A program made the position numbers and the translations under genes. Below the pieces are notes generated by a model. That model saw only the letters and a program-made list of their open reading frames with translations, made no database searches and was not told the DNA's origin. 64,000 bases of DNA from Ampullimonas aquatilis (GTDB taxonomy: Bacteria; Pseudomonadota; Gammaproteobacteria; Burkholderiales; Burkholderiaceae_D), in assembly GCF_049675895.1 (NCBI RefSeq), contig NZ_CP183834.1, forward strand, positions 3,348,001 through 3,412,000, read 5' to 3'. Shown in pieces: positions 34,337-43,382 of this stretch (its first letter is position 1; each line of letters begins with the position of its first letter).

Positions 34337-37300
34337 TGAATATTTCAGCATTTTGCATTCACCGCCCGGTAACCACGGTACTGCTGTGTATTTCGATTGT
34401 GCTGCTGGGCTTGCTCGCCTATGGCAAGCTGCCAATTGCCGCGCTGCCAAGCTATGATACCCCCGTCATCAGCGTCACTGCCACACTGCCCGGTGCCAGT
34501 CCGGAATCCATGGCAGCTTCAGTTGCCACGCCGCTGGAAAAACAGTTTGCCCAGATTGGCGGTATTGCCACCATCAGCTCGGTCAACACCTTGGGCAATA
34601 CTTCCATCACACTGGAGTTTGTGAATGACCGCGATATTGATGCCGCCGCCGTTGATGTGCAGGCCGCCTTACTGCGTGCGCAACGCAGTCTGCCAGTTGA
34701 AATGACTACGTTGCCCTCGTATCGCAAGGTGAATCCGGCCGATGCGCCAATCATCCTGTTATCAATCAGCTCACCTTCATTACCGCTGTCCAAACTCAAT
34801 GAATATGCCGAAAGCTTTTTGTCGCCAGAACTGTCCACCATCAACGGTGTCGCACAACTGAGCATCTTTGGCACACAACGTTTTGCGGTACGGATTCGCG
34901 TCAAACCCGATGCACTCAATGCCCGCGGCTTGAGCCTGGATGATGTGGCCACTGCCATCAAGGCAGCCAATAGCAACACACCGGTTGGCATATTGGAAGG
35001 ACCTCGCCAAACCCTGATCGTCAAAGCCAATAAGCAATTAAGCAGCGCCGCCGAATTTGCCAATATCATCATTGCCAATACCAATGGCCAGCCAATCCGT
35101 CTCCGTGATATTGCCGAAGTGCAAGACAGCGTGGAAAACATTCGCACTGGCAGTTGGGTCAATGGTGAACGCTCGATCGTGATGGCCGTTCAGCGGCAGC
35201 CCAATGCCAATACCGTCGCCACGGTCAACGCGGTGATTGCAGCCATTCCACGCCTGCAGCAACGCCTGCCCAGCTCGGTTGAACTCAAACCCCTGGTGGA
35301 TCGCTCGGTATCGGTACGCGAGGCGCTACTCGATATTCAGTTCACCTTGGGGCTCACCGTGGCACTGGTGGTGATGGTGATCTTTCTTTTCCTGCGTCGG
35401 GTTGCGGCCACGCTGATTCCTGCACTGTCCTTGCCGATCTCACTGATTGGTGCGCTATCGCTGCTCTATTTATACGGTGGCAGCCTGGATAATGTATCCC
35501 TTTTGGGTTTGACGCTGGCGGTAGGCCTGGTGGTGGATGATGCCATTGTGGTACTGGAAAATATTGTGCGCCACATTGAAGCCGGGCTGACGCCCATGGA
35601 GGCTGCACTCAAAGGTGCCAAAGAAATTGGTTTCACGATTGTGTCGATTTCCATTTCGCTGGTCGCCATCTTCATCCCGATCTTTTTCATGCAGGGCGTG
35701 CTGGGTCTGCTGTTTAGAGAATTTGCCGTCATTGTTTCTTTATCGATCCTGGTTTCAGCCGTCGTTTCCCTGACCTTGATTCCCCTTTTGGCCAGCCGCT
35801 TTCTCAAGCCCGAACATCAGCATCAGGAAAACTGGCTGGGCCGCCTGTTTGAGCGTGGCTTTGCAATATTGCTCAAGGCCTATGAGCTGACACTGGACTG
35901 GACCTTGCGCCATCGCTTCATCATGCTGCTGGTGGCATTGGCAACCATTGTCGTTACTGCCATGTTGTTTCAGGCCATCCCCAAAGGCTTTTTCCCGGAC
36001 GAAGATACTGGCTTACTGACAGCGACTACCGAGGCCAGTGAAGACATCTCTTCACCGGCCATGGTCGTATTGCAAAAACAGGTCGCGAGCATTGTTCAAG
36101 ACAATGCCAATGTGGATTTTGTGGTGTCGTCCGTCGGCATTTCCAATACGGGCAATACCGGCCGCCTATTCATCGCCCTCAAGCCCCATAAGAATCGTCC
36201 TGCCATGCCGCAGGCGATTGAAAGCCTGCGGCATGACTTGCGCAAGCTGACAGGTATTTCAGTCTATCTCACACCCATTCAAAACTTGCGAATTGGTGGG
36301 CGCCAAAGCAAAAGCCGTTATCAATACACCCTGCAAAGTGTGCAAGCCGCTGAACTCAATGACTGGTCCATCAAACTGCAACGGGCCATGCGCGAAAATC
36401 CCTTATTCAGAGATGTGACATCAGATGCGCAATTGCGCGGCCTGCAAGCCGCGCTCAATATCGATCGTGACAAGGCCAATCTGCTGGGTGTCAATATGGA
36501 CGCCTTACGCAACACACTTTATAGCGCCTTTGGCACACGCCAGGTTGCCACCATTTACACCAATGTGGATAGTTACCAGGTGATCATGGAAATTGGCAAT
36601 CAGCAAATTCAGGATGAAAATGGACTGGATCAGATTTACATCAAAAGCACCAGCGGCAAGCCCATTCCCTTATCGTCTTTTGCGACAGTGGAACGCACTA
36701 TTGGCCCCACCGCAGTCAATCATCAAGGTCAGCTGCAAGCCATCACCATCTCTTTTAACCTGGCACCCGGCGCATCATTGGGTGAAGCATCGCAACGCAT
36801 GACGGCCTTGCAACAAACCATTGGCATGCCCGGCACCATTGTGACCAGTTGGGGCGGTGATGCCGCCGCCTTTCAGGAAAGCCAGGGAAGCCAGCTGGCT
36901 TTGCTGGGGCTGGCCTTGGTGGTGATTTATGTTTTGCTGGGTGTCTTGTATGAAAGTTATTTGCATCCGCTGACGATTCTGGCGGGCTTGCCCTCAGCCG
37001 CAGTTGGGGCTTTGGCAACACTGATGCTGTTTGGACAAGATCTGACCATGATTGCCGTGATTGGCATTTTGATGCTAATTGGGATTGTGAAAAAAAATGC
37101 CATCATGATGATCGACTTTGCCATTGAGGCCCAACGCGAAAGAGGATTGACACCATTTGCAGCGATTCGCGAAGCCTGTCTGTTACGCTTTCGACCAATC
37201 ATGATGACAACCCTTGCCGCATTGATGGGCGCCCTGCCGATTGCACTGGGGCTTGGCGCCGGTGCTGAACTGCGGCAACCCTTGGGCCTGGCCGTCGTTG

Positions 37301-37422
37301 GTGGTTTGGTGTTTTCGCAAGTGATCACGCTCTACATCACACCGGCGATTTTTCTTGGACTGGAAAGTTTAAAATCACAATTTTCCGATACCAACCACTC
37401 GCCAAAACAAACCGGAGCTTAA
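34333..37422 (+). CDS. RND efflux transporter, MdtBC-like
   Basis: This 1029-residue inner-membrane proton-driven exporter has the usual twelve-helix plan with two large periplasmic loops. It starts MMNISAFCIHRPVTTVLL; LPSYDTPVISVTATLPGASPESMA, the TM4 sequence GLVVDDAIVVLENI with paired Asp, and the second-half GIVKKNAIMMIDFAI with Lys are all present, so proton relay is intact. Sequence style is closest to MdtB/MdtC/MuxBC. Only one pump subunit gene follows the adaptor, whereas MdtBC pairs have two. Substrate is unknown. The stop lies 4 bp from the converging ATPase gene. Confidence 0.94.
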   Translation: MMNISAFCIHRPVTTVLLCISIVLLGLLAYGKLPIAALPSYDTPVISVTATLPGASPESMAASVATPLEKQFAQIGGIATISSVNTLGNTSITLEFVNDRDIDAAAVDVQAALLRAQRSLPVEMTTLPSYRKVNPADAPIILLSISSPSLPLSKLNEYAESFLSPELSTINGVAQLSIFGTQRFAVRIRVKPDALNARGLSLDDVATAIKAANSNTPVGILEGPRQTLIVKANKQLSSAAEFANIIIANTNGQPIRLRDIAEVQDSVENIRTGSWVNGERSIVMAVQRQPNANTVATVNAVIAAIPRLQQRLPSSVELKPLVDRSVSVREALLDIQFTLGLTVALVVMVIFLFLRRVAATLIPALSLPISLIGALSLLYLYGGSLDNVSLLGLTLAVGLVVDDAIVVLENIVRHIEAGLTPMEAALKGAKEIGFTIVSISISLVAIFIPIFFMQGVLGLLFREFAVIVSLSILVSAVVSLTLIPLLASRFLKPEHQHQENWLGRLFERGFAILLKAYELTLDWTLRHRFIMLLVALATIVVTAMLFQAIPKGFFPDEDTGLLTATTEASEDISSPAMVVLQKQVASIVQDNANVDFVVSSVGISNTGNTGRLFIALKPHKNRPAMPQAIESLRHDLRKLTGISVYLTPIQNLRIGGRQSKSRYQYTLQSVQAAELNDWSIKLQRAMRENPLFRDVTSDAQLRGLQAALNIDRDKANLLGVNMDALRNTLYSAFGTRQVATIYTNVDSYQVIMEIGNQQIQDENGLDQIYIKSTSGKPIPLSSFATVERTIGPTAVNHQGQLQAITISFNLAPGASLGEASQRMTALQQTIGMPGTIVTSWGGDAAAFQESQGSQLALLGLALVVIYVLLGVLYESYLHPLTILAGLPSAAVGALATLMLFGQDLTMIAVIGILMLIGIVKKNAIMMIDFAIEAQRERGLTPFAAIREACLLRFRPIMMTTLAALMGALPIALGLGAGAELRQPLGLAVVGGLVFSQVITLYITPAIFLGLESLKSQFSDTNHSPKQTGA

Positions 37423-37426
37423 TCGC

Positions 37427-38020
37427 TCAAGTCTGCAAAGCTTGTAGCAAACGCGTGTAGTCTCGTTCATCGGGCGCGGTATTATCAAAAAAGATCAGCT
37501 CGGGAAAATCTTCCGGGCTGGGCAAGACGCGCCGTACCCGATAGTGATCCCAATGCGCCAGTTTATAGGCATCACGGACGTCACCTCTGGCCATGATGCG
37601 TTGCCTGGCGATAGCTTCATCAACATGCACCCAGACAATCCGAATCACCACATTGTCAGGCACCCGCAGCCAGTTGCGATCAATCAATTGATGCGCCATG
37701 ATTTCCCGTGATAACGGCCCCACCACAAAAACATGGATACCCAGCGCCAGCTGTTCACGTGCGACATCAAGCAAACTTTGATATTCGGGTTCACGCAGAT
37801 GCTGCAGATAGAGTGGGCTGTCCCGATCATCTGGATTACCAGTCAGCAATTGCATGACTGCGGCACTATATTTACCGTAGAGCGTGTCCTTGTCGAGCAG
37901 ACAATAGCTTGCTTTACATTCGGCCAGAAATGACTGGATGATGCGCTGCGCCAGAGTTGTTTTACCCGATCCGGCATGTCCACAAAAGAAGGTAAGGCTT
38001 GGATTGATTGCTTGTGCCAT
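37427..38020 (-). CDS. P-loop kinase-like AAA-family protein
   Basis: This 197-residue nucleotide-binding protein starts near LTFFCGHAGSGKTTLAQ, a Walker A motif. LLDKDTLYGKY and HVFVVGPL follow, then RIVWVHVDEAIARQRIMARGDVRD, which resembles the LID region of small-molecule kinases such as gluconate kinase. The C-terminus has LIFFDNTAPDERDYTRLL. It could phosphorylate a small metabolite or belong to a zeta-like kinase group; the substrate is unknown. It stands alone, converging on the RND gene. Confidence 0.75.
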   Translation of the reverse strand: MAQAINPSLTFFCGHAGSGKTTLAQRIIQSFLAECKASYCLLDKDTLYGKYSAAVMQLLTGNPDDRDSPLYLQHLREPEYQSLLDVAREQLALGIHVFVVGPLSREIMAHQLIDRNWLRVPDNVVIRIVWVHVDEAIARQRIMARGDVRDAYKLAHWDHYRVRRVLPSPEDFPELIFFDNTAPDERDYTRLLQALQT

Positions 38021-38196
38021 GAAAATTGATATTTAATTTTTCGATAGCCGTCTTTATATCAGCTGGATGACTAAAAAAATAACGCAACGCAACATACTAA
38101 AAGATCATCATGCTAAAAATGCAAATAGTTATTATTACTTGCGTAGTCACCATTTAATGGCTACGATGGAACGATAATTTGACTGGACTACCCAGC

Positions 38197-38226
38197 TTGC
38201 CACTCGCCTTGGCACAACGCTATATT
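38197..38226 (+). promoter_or_regulatory. Sigma-70-type promoter of the 51-residue protein
   Basis: TTGCCA (38197-38202), an 18-bp spacer and TATATT (38221-38226) precede the AGGAG of the small gene by about 20 bp. This would give a short leader of about 25 bases. Confidence 0.55.
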
Positions 38227-38257
38227 ACAACGCATTAAAATCGCATTAGGAGACACA

Positions 38258-38413
38258 ATGCCAGATGCAACGCTTGCCAAATTTGGTTTTGCCATCATAC
38301 TCGCCGTGATTTCATCGCTCTGCACCCCGCACGAAAAATCAACATCACATAAAACTGAAGTCAAATCCCCTTCGGTATTGATTCAGCAAAGCACATTTCA
38401 ATATAAGCATTAA
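38258..38413 (+). CDS. Small 51-residue protein with one hydrophobic segment
   Basis: I do not recognise this short gene, but it has a strong Shine-Dalgarno: AGGAG five bases before the ATG, after a plausible promoter. The sequence begins MPDATLAKFGFAIILAVISS, giving one hydrophobic helix (about 8-22), a Cys, then a polar basic tail (HEKSTSHKTEVKS). It might be a single-pass membrane protein or a poor signal peptide. A 9-bp hairpin lies 18 bp past the stop. No neighbour is obviously linked. Confidence 0.5.
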   Translation: MPDATLAKFGFAIILAVISSLCTPHEKSTSHKTEVKSPSVLIQQSTFQYKH

Positions 38414-38868
38414 ATCAATTCCAGCTTGACTGGTATTCAACAGGATCAAGCCTGAATACCACTCCTGGCACGACGCCATGCCTTGCTCGGCTCCGGCAAC
38501 GACAACTCCACCGCCATACCCGCTGTCGATATTTATTACAAACAGTTTCTATTCGATCGGCCCGCCGCTCAATTCACTGGCCATTTTTACCTATGTTTCA
38601 TTTGTATGGCATTTTCCATTGCTGCCTTTATTCACATCATTTTTTCCATTAAATCCAATAGTTACGCCAGATTTTCAAAAAAATTAATTTTGTGCAGCAA
38701 TGTAATCAAGAGCGCACTCCATTTAGAATGCAGAGCGGGCATGAATCCTGCCATAGCTTATTGACTTGCATTAATAGATAGCTGCGTACTATGAATTTCT
38801 GCCTGATGATTAGGCAGAAACAGGTTTGCGCGTACCAATGGTTTGCACAATTATTAGAAATCGGGAAC
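38414..38868. other. 455-bp intergenic region with two hairpins
   Basis: No convincing gene is seen; open frames around 38478-38764 lack ribosome sites and have unnatural composition. Two perfect 9-bp stems are present: TGGTATTCA/TGAATACCA (38431-38439, 38453-38461) and TTTCTGCCT/AGGCAGAAA (38796-38804, 38812-38820). The first follows the small gene. The second lies 48 bp ahead of the patatin start and could sit in its leader RNA. Neither has a T-tract. Confidence 0.45.
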
Positions 38869-39762
38869 ATGTTTGAACAGGTAGTTTTTTCAGGGGGCGG
38901 AAACCGCTGCTGGTGGCAAGCGGGATTCTGGGACGTGATCCGGCCGGCGCTGGATGTACGCCCACAGGTTATTGCCGGTGTCTCAACCGGTGCCGCAATG
39001 GCTTGCATGCTCTACGCCAATCACTCCCAATGGGCGCTGGATTATTTCAATTTTGTGCTCAAAGGCAACCCACGTAATTGCTATCCTGGCAATCTGCTTT
39101 CTACTCAAGAACCCGTCTTTCCTCACAAAGCCATCTATCAACAGGCATTACGTGAGACTTTGGGTGGCCAGCAATTTTTACGTCTAAAGAATATTGCCCC
39201 TGAAATCCGTATTCAATATACGCGCTTGCCACAAGGCATGGGCCTCTGGCGTGGCCTGGTGCTGGGATTGGGTGCTCATTATCTTGAAAAAAACCTGTTT
39301 AACCCACTGCATCCAACCTATGTCAAAAAACTGGGCTTCACTCCTGAAGCCGGACGTGTGCAAGATTGCGATACTGTCGATGATTTAGTTTCCCTCCTCA
39401 TGGCCTCAGCCAGCATGCCACCACAAATGGGTGTGGAATATCGCAAGGGGCAACCCGCGCTTGATGGCAGCCTTTATGACAACATTCCAATCAATTTGGT
39501 GCGCACAGGTGAAAATGCCGGGCTAACACTCGTCTTGCTAACTGATCGATTTCCTACTTTGCCCGAGCAATTTGTGGTGGACGGTCGAATTTATGCGCAA
39601 CCCAGCGCCAACATTCCGGTTGGAGCCTGGGATTACACACAACCGGAAGCGCTGCGCCTGGCCTATCAACTCGGTCAAAAGGATGCCCAGCATTTTTTAC
39701 AGACAATTCAATCCCTGCAAGCCAACTACACGCAAGCATCAACAACACCCGCCAAAGCATGA
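38869..39762 (+). CDS. Patatin-like phospholipase (second, divergent type)
   Basis: From ATG 38869 the protein has 297 residues, beginning MFEQVVFSGGGNRCWWQAGFW. The glycine loop GGGNR, the nucleophile elbow GVSTGAAMAC and the catalytic Asp in ALDGSLYDNIP are all present. The Trp/Cys-rich oxyanion region differs clearly from the patatin at 26921, so the two are not recent duplicates. No signal peptide is seen. It may deacylate membrane or storage lipids; substrate unknown. The next gene, 300 bp on, is also hydrolase-like. Confidence 0.85.
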   Translation: MFEQVVFSGGGNRCWWQAGFWDVIRPALDVRPQVIAGVSTGAAMACMLYANHSQWALDYFNFVLKGNPRNCYPGNLLSTQEPVFPHKAIYQQALRETLGGQQFLRLKNIAPEIRIQYTRLPQGMGLWRGLVLGLGAHYLEKNLFNPLHPTYVKKLGFTPEAGRVQDCDTVDDLVSLLMASASMPPQMGVEYRKGQPALDGSLYDNIPINLVRTGENAGLTLVLLTDRFPTLPEQFVVDGRIYAQPSANIPVGAWDYTQPEALRLAYQLGQKDAQHFLQTIQSLQANYTQASTTPAKA

Positions 39763-39792
39763 TGCATTGAGTCTGTCATTCATCCCTATCAA

Positions 39793-39862
39793 TATACTGG
39801 GAGTAGTAATTTTTCAGAGGCAATAAATACGCACTGAAACAATTAAAATATTGCGATACTGC
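39793..39862 (+). repeat. 71-bp intergenic repeat, copy 5
   Basis: This 70-bp copy starts TATACTGGGAGTAGTAATTT, has CAATAAATACGCAC (39821-39834) exactly as consensus and ends GATACTGC. It starts 31 bp after the patatin stop, same strand. The rest of the 301-bp gap holds only a weak terminator-like stem. Confidence 0.85.
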
Positions 39863-39970
39863 CAGCATTTTAAATCCCAGATCATTTGCGCATTAATCTG
39901 GCGAACATTCCTTCACGCTTCTGTTTATTTTTAATTCCAATAGATTAAGATAGCTTTAGTCTAATAAGTC

Positions 39971-39992
39971 ATCGACGATCTGTCGATTTTTT
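39971..39992 (+). terminator. Weak intrinsic-terminator-like hairpin
   Basis: ATCGAC (39971-39976) pairs with GTCGAT (39982-39987) around five bases and is followed by TTTTT. The stem is only six base pairs, so efficiency would be modest. It lies 209 bp after the patatin and about 70 bp before the next gene. Confidence 0.4.
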
Positions 39993-40063
39993 GCCATCCT
40001 CTTGCCAATTAATTTGCTACTCTTTTGTCGATAACAAATTTATAGAAACGGACTACGGTTTTC

Positions 40064-41989
40064 ATGAAAACAATATGGTTTGCGGGCGGCAAACCTGACT
40101 CCAGATTGATCGGCTGGCATCATCCACCGGCGGCTTCCATGCCCGTCCTGGGTGCAGTTCTGCTTTGCCCACCCTGGGGAATTGAACTGATTCGCAGTTA
40201 TTCGGCGTTACGCCGCATGGCCATCAACTTAAGTCGCGCTGGTTTTCATGTACTGCGTTTTGACTATCATGCTACGGGTGACTCATCGGGTGCCAGCGGT
40301 GAAGCTGATCCTGTGTTGTGGCCTGATGATGTACTACTTGCTGCACAAGTGCTTAAGCAAGCCAGCGGTGACCTACCCATCTCTTTAGTCGGATTACGAC
40401 TGGGTGCCTTGCTTGCTGCTCGGGCTGTTGGGCTGAACAGTATCAATCAAATTACTTTTGATCAGTTGATTTTGTGGGATCCACCAATTCATGGCCGCAG
40501 CTATCTGCGCCAGATGCAATCTCTCAATGACGATCTGTTATCGCAATTACAGGCCCAAGGCGTGCACATTCCACCAGAAGCGCGGGTTCGCGAGCTGGTC
40601 GGACTGCCGATCTCGCCACACATGGTGCAAGCAATTGAAGCACTGGAACTACAACAACTATGCGCCAATGCCACCCATAAATTGCAGGGTCATATTCAAT
40701 GCTTTAGCAGTACTCATGATACCGAATTAAGTACTTTGCTAACGCTGATGAATCAGCAGCCTACCGCCCCCACACTGACCGTCATTGAAGACGATGGCGA
40801 TTGGACAAATCCTGCGCGTCATGCCTATGCCCTACAAACACACGCCTTGCCAGCCACCATCGTCAACAAACTGATTGGTGCGGCCACGCCACAACCAGAA
40901 GCGCTCAACGACAACACCGTATCACTCCCAGAGGTCGTAACACCTGACGATCAACCGCGTGAAGAAGTATTGCGCTTTGGGCAAAGTCAGCGCTTGGTGG
41001 GTATCATCACATTGCCACCGGTTAAAAGTGCTTTACGTGATTGTCCTGATGTCATCTTGCTCAATCCTGGTCTGTTATATCGAATCGGCGCTTATCGCAC
41101 CAGTGTCGCATTAGCTCGCTCCTTGGCGCGTCAAGGATTCAGGGTGTTACGACTGGATGTATCAGGTATTGGTGATAGCGAAGCACGTCGTGAACGTATG
41201 AGTTCAGCGGAAAATCCCGCCATTCTTGATGTGACTGAAGCAATGGATTACCTAACCAGTTGCTACGGTAGTACCCAGTTTGTTTTGCAAGGTCTATGCA
41301 ATGGTGCTGGTTTGGCTCATGATGTGGCCGTACGGGATACTCGTGTAGTAGGTTTGTTGGCCATTGACACTTATGCTTATCGTACCCCCACATCAATTGC
41401 ACGAATTATCATGCAGCGCTGTCTGCAACCACGCTATCTTGCTTCGCAAGCACAGGATTATTTGAAAAAAGCGCTATCTCCCCAATTCTGGGCACAGCGC
41501 CGTGCCAAGCGCGGCCTGATTGAAGAGGCGGCACTTGGCGAATTTTTTGCCTTTCCTGAAAAACAACTGCTAGAACAGGAAATGGTCAAGCTGGCTGAGC
41601 GCGGCATGAATGCGCTCTTCATCTACACCAAAGGCGCCGAAGCCATTTTCAATCACGTCAATCAGTTTACTCAGATGTTTCCGGCACTGAGATCATTTAC
41701 CAATATTGAAGTGCTGTTAAATCGTGACTCCGATCACACCACCATGTTATCTGCCTCACGCCGCAAACTGATTAACCAGATATCGAGCTGGATGGGGCGT
41801 CACTTTGGTCATTCTCATTTTGTGCCATTAGTACTACCCAAGAATCAACATTTACGTGCTTCGGATTTGAAGACCGAAGCCACAACGGAAACTTCTCGCA
41901 ATACAGCGATGGACTTTCTTCAGGAACCCCGCTTAAGCGAAACGGGTAAATTTCAACCCAGCCTGTTCAACTCCACGCCGAATGGTTAA
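40064..41989 (+). CDS. Tandem alpha/beta-hydrolase-fold protein without catalytic serines
   Basis: This 641-residue protein is two alpha/beta-hydrolase domains in one chain. Domain 1 (about 1-280) has LLCPPWGIELIRSYSALR, GFHVLRFDYHATGDSSG and a nucleophile elbow GLRLGA with Arg112 where Ser is normal. Domain 2 (about 305-600) has PGLLYRIGAYRTSVALAR, GFRVLRLDVSGIGDSEARR, an elbow GLCNGA with Cys412 and DSDHTTM near the usual Asp-His end. Domain 1 resembles the hydrolases associated with exosortase/exopolysaccharide loci, some of which share the GLRLGA elbow. Domain 1 is probably non-catalytic; domain 2 might be a cysteine-type acyltransferase or hydrolase. No signal peptide. Confidence 0.75.
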   Translation: MKTIWFAGGKPDSRLIGWHHPPAASMPVLGAVLLCPPWGIELIRSYSALRRMAINLSRAGFHVLRFDYHATGDSSGASGEADPVLWPDDVLLAAQVLKQASGDLPISLVGLRLGALLAARAVGLNSINQITFDQLILWDPPIHGRSYLRQMQSLNDDLLSQLQAQGVHIPPEARVRELVGLPISPHMVQAIEALELQQLCANATHKLQGHIQCFSSTHDTELSTLLTLMNQQPTAPTLTVIEDDGDWTNPARHAYALQTHALPATIVNKLIGAATPQPEALNDNTVSLPEVVTPDDQPREEVLRFGQSQRLVGIITLPPVKSALRDCPDVILLNPGLLYRIGAYRTSVALARSLARQGFRVLRLDVSGIGDSEARRERMSSAENPAILDVTEAMDYLTSCYGSTQFVLQGLCNGAGLAHDVAVRDTRVVGLLAIDTYAYRTPTSIARIIMQRCLQPRYLASQAQDYLKKALSPQFWAQRRAKRGLIEEAALGEFFAFPEKQLLEQEMVKLAERGMNALFIYTKGAEAIFNHVNQFTQMFPALRSFTNIEVLLNRDSDHTTMLSASRRKLINQISSWMGRHFGHSHFVPLVLPKNQHLRASDLKTEATTETSRNTAMDFLQEPRLSETGKFQPSLFNSTPNG

Positions 41990-42004
41990 GCGTTCAGCGA
42001 TTGC

Positions 42005-42646
42005 TTAGCGCAGATCGTGAAGTCGCGAGCGGTAGCGCAAAGCAAACTGTTCACGAACCGTCACATAGCGCTCACCCGGTTCTAGCGTAATTTCATCACC
42101 TGCTTTGATTTTTCCTGGCTGCATGACCTGTAAATAAAAGCCGCAATAACCCGATTGCACCATCATTTTGACGGCATGATTAAAGCCCATCTTGGCGTTA
42201 AATTTGTAGCAAGGATGCCTGGCACCCGACACGATAAAACTCATTTCGCCAATTCGTAAAATATCGCCAATCCATAGATTTCTCTCATTCAACCCTGTAA
42301 CCAGCAGGTTTTCCCCAAGACTGCCCGGTGGTAAGGGCGGCAAATCGGCGTAAGGGACAAGACCTGCAACAGGCTCCACCACAGGTTTGAGCGCCTGGGT
42401 ACGCAAGTTACTCCAAAACACATAATGTTCTTGCGGATAAGCATATACTGCCTTATCCAAACCACCGTGCACCGTCAGATCGGCCTGTTCGTCGCCCTCA
42501 ATCCCCAACGGCAGCACACAGATTGGTGTTGGTTCTTCCAGAGAGGAAACAACTTGCTTGTGAATCCCACTCATTACCGATTGATCTTCATCCACCTGCA
42601 AGGCGGCCACCTTGCCACGACATATTGCCAGCAATCGCATTTTCAA
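42005..42646 (-). CDS. MOSC-domain protein (YiiM-like)
   Basis: This 213-residue protein carries a MOSC domain, the fold found at the C-terminus of molybdenum-cofactor sulfurases. Family motifs are GIEGDEQADLTVHGGLDKAVYAY, LPPGSLGENLL, WIGDILRIG and the conserved Cys in ARHPCYKF. YiiM-type proteins reduce N-hydroxylated compounds with molybdenum cofactor. The start could be Met1 (42646) or Met3 (42640). A bidirectional terminator lies upstream toward the repressor gene. Confidence 0.88.
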   Translation of the reverse strand: MKMRLLAICRGKVAALQVDEDQSVMSGIHKQVVSSLEEPTPICVLPLGIEGDEQADLTVHGGLDKAVYAYPQEHYVFWSNLRTQALKPVVEPVAGLVPYADLPPLPPGSLGENLLVTGLNERNLWIGDILRIGEMSFIVSGARHPCYKFNAKMGFNHAVKMMVQSGYCGFYLQVMQPGKIKAGDEITLEPGERYVTVREQFALRYRSRLHDLR

Positions 42647-42750
42647 CTCCTCATACTATCGCGGGTATTTTATCCAGTCCCATCAACAGAAGCTCGCGAT
42701 CAATGAATCAACATGATTTAAGTAGATGACTTTGACTGGACGAAAAAAAA

Positions 42751-42768
42751 CCCGAAGCCAGCTTCGGG
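42751..42768. terminator. Bidirectional intrinsic terminator
   Basis: CCCGAAGC pairs with GCTTCGGG, flanked by eight A on the left and five T on the right. It lies downstream of the CsoR-fold repressor gene on the minus strand (the A run reads as T in that direction) and just before the MOSC gene. Confidence 0.85.
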
Positions 42769-42791
42769 TTTTTGGTCAAGGTTGAATAATC

Positions 42792-43172
42792 TCAACAGAA
42801 TTTGGTCAGTATCTCACCCACCGATTTGGCACGCTCAGTTGCATCAGTCAGATTGGTCGACTTTTGTGACTGGGTATACAGTGTATCTGCCAGCATCAAG
42901 AAAAAAGCCTTGTCCAATGCGCTACGTGATGCAGACATTTGCTGGGCAATACGTGCCGAATCATCGGGCGTGGTACTTTCGTGAACCATTTTCTGGATGC
43001 CGCGCAATTGACCTTCAATACGTTTCAGACGTACAACGATGGCGTGTTTTTGCTCGTCCGAGAAGGCCGGCATACCAGCCGGTGGCGGCGCACTCAGAGT
43101 TTTTGCAGGCGTGGCCGCTTTTGCTTCGGTGCTGGCCGCGCTAGAAGTCGGGCTGTTAGGAGTATCAGACAT
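42792..43172 (-). CDS. CsoR/FrmR-fold transcriptional repressor lacking metal ligands
   Basis: From ATG 43172, with GGAAAGGG upstream, the protein has 126 residues. An Ala/Pro/Thr-rich tail (1-35) precedes the CsoR-type all-helical domain: VVRLKRIEGQLRGIQKMV, then IAQQMSASRSALDKAFFLML. CsoR proteins use Cys-x-His-x-Cys, and RcnR/FrmR a Cys plus His set. Here the first Cys region is ESTTPDD and the later His/Cys region is ADTLYTQ; the only Cys is the last residue. It may not sense metal. The divergent ABC exporter is the obvious target. Confidence 0.85.
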   Translation of the reverse strand: MSDTPNSPTSSAASTEAKAATPAKTLSAPPPAGMPAFSDEQKHAIVVRLKRIEGQLRGIQKMVHESTTPDDSARIAQQMSASRSALDKAFFLMLADTLYTQSQKSTNLTDATERAKSVGEILTKFC

Positions 43173-43382
43173 TAGGAACCCTTTCCACCTGTTTTTTAGT
43201 AAAGTGTTTACAGAATACACCTAGGCAGTATGAAATAGCAACCCTCCTCAATCTGACCTTGTTGTAATTGTGTCGAAAATCCTCGCCAATCATGAAATTA
43301 TGCACACTTGTGCTGTGAGGCACAGCGATCATTGATAATAGAAGATGTTTATCACTACCGCCTTTTGAAAAAGGAAATTCAA

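Noticed and set aside
38478..38764. Two overlapping open frames in the 38.4-38.9 kb gap.
   Set aside because: No ribosome site, odd composition and overlap in different frames; probably chance.
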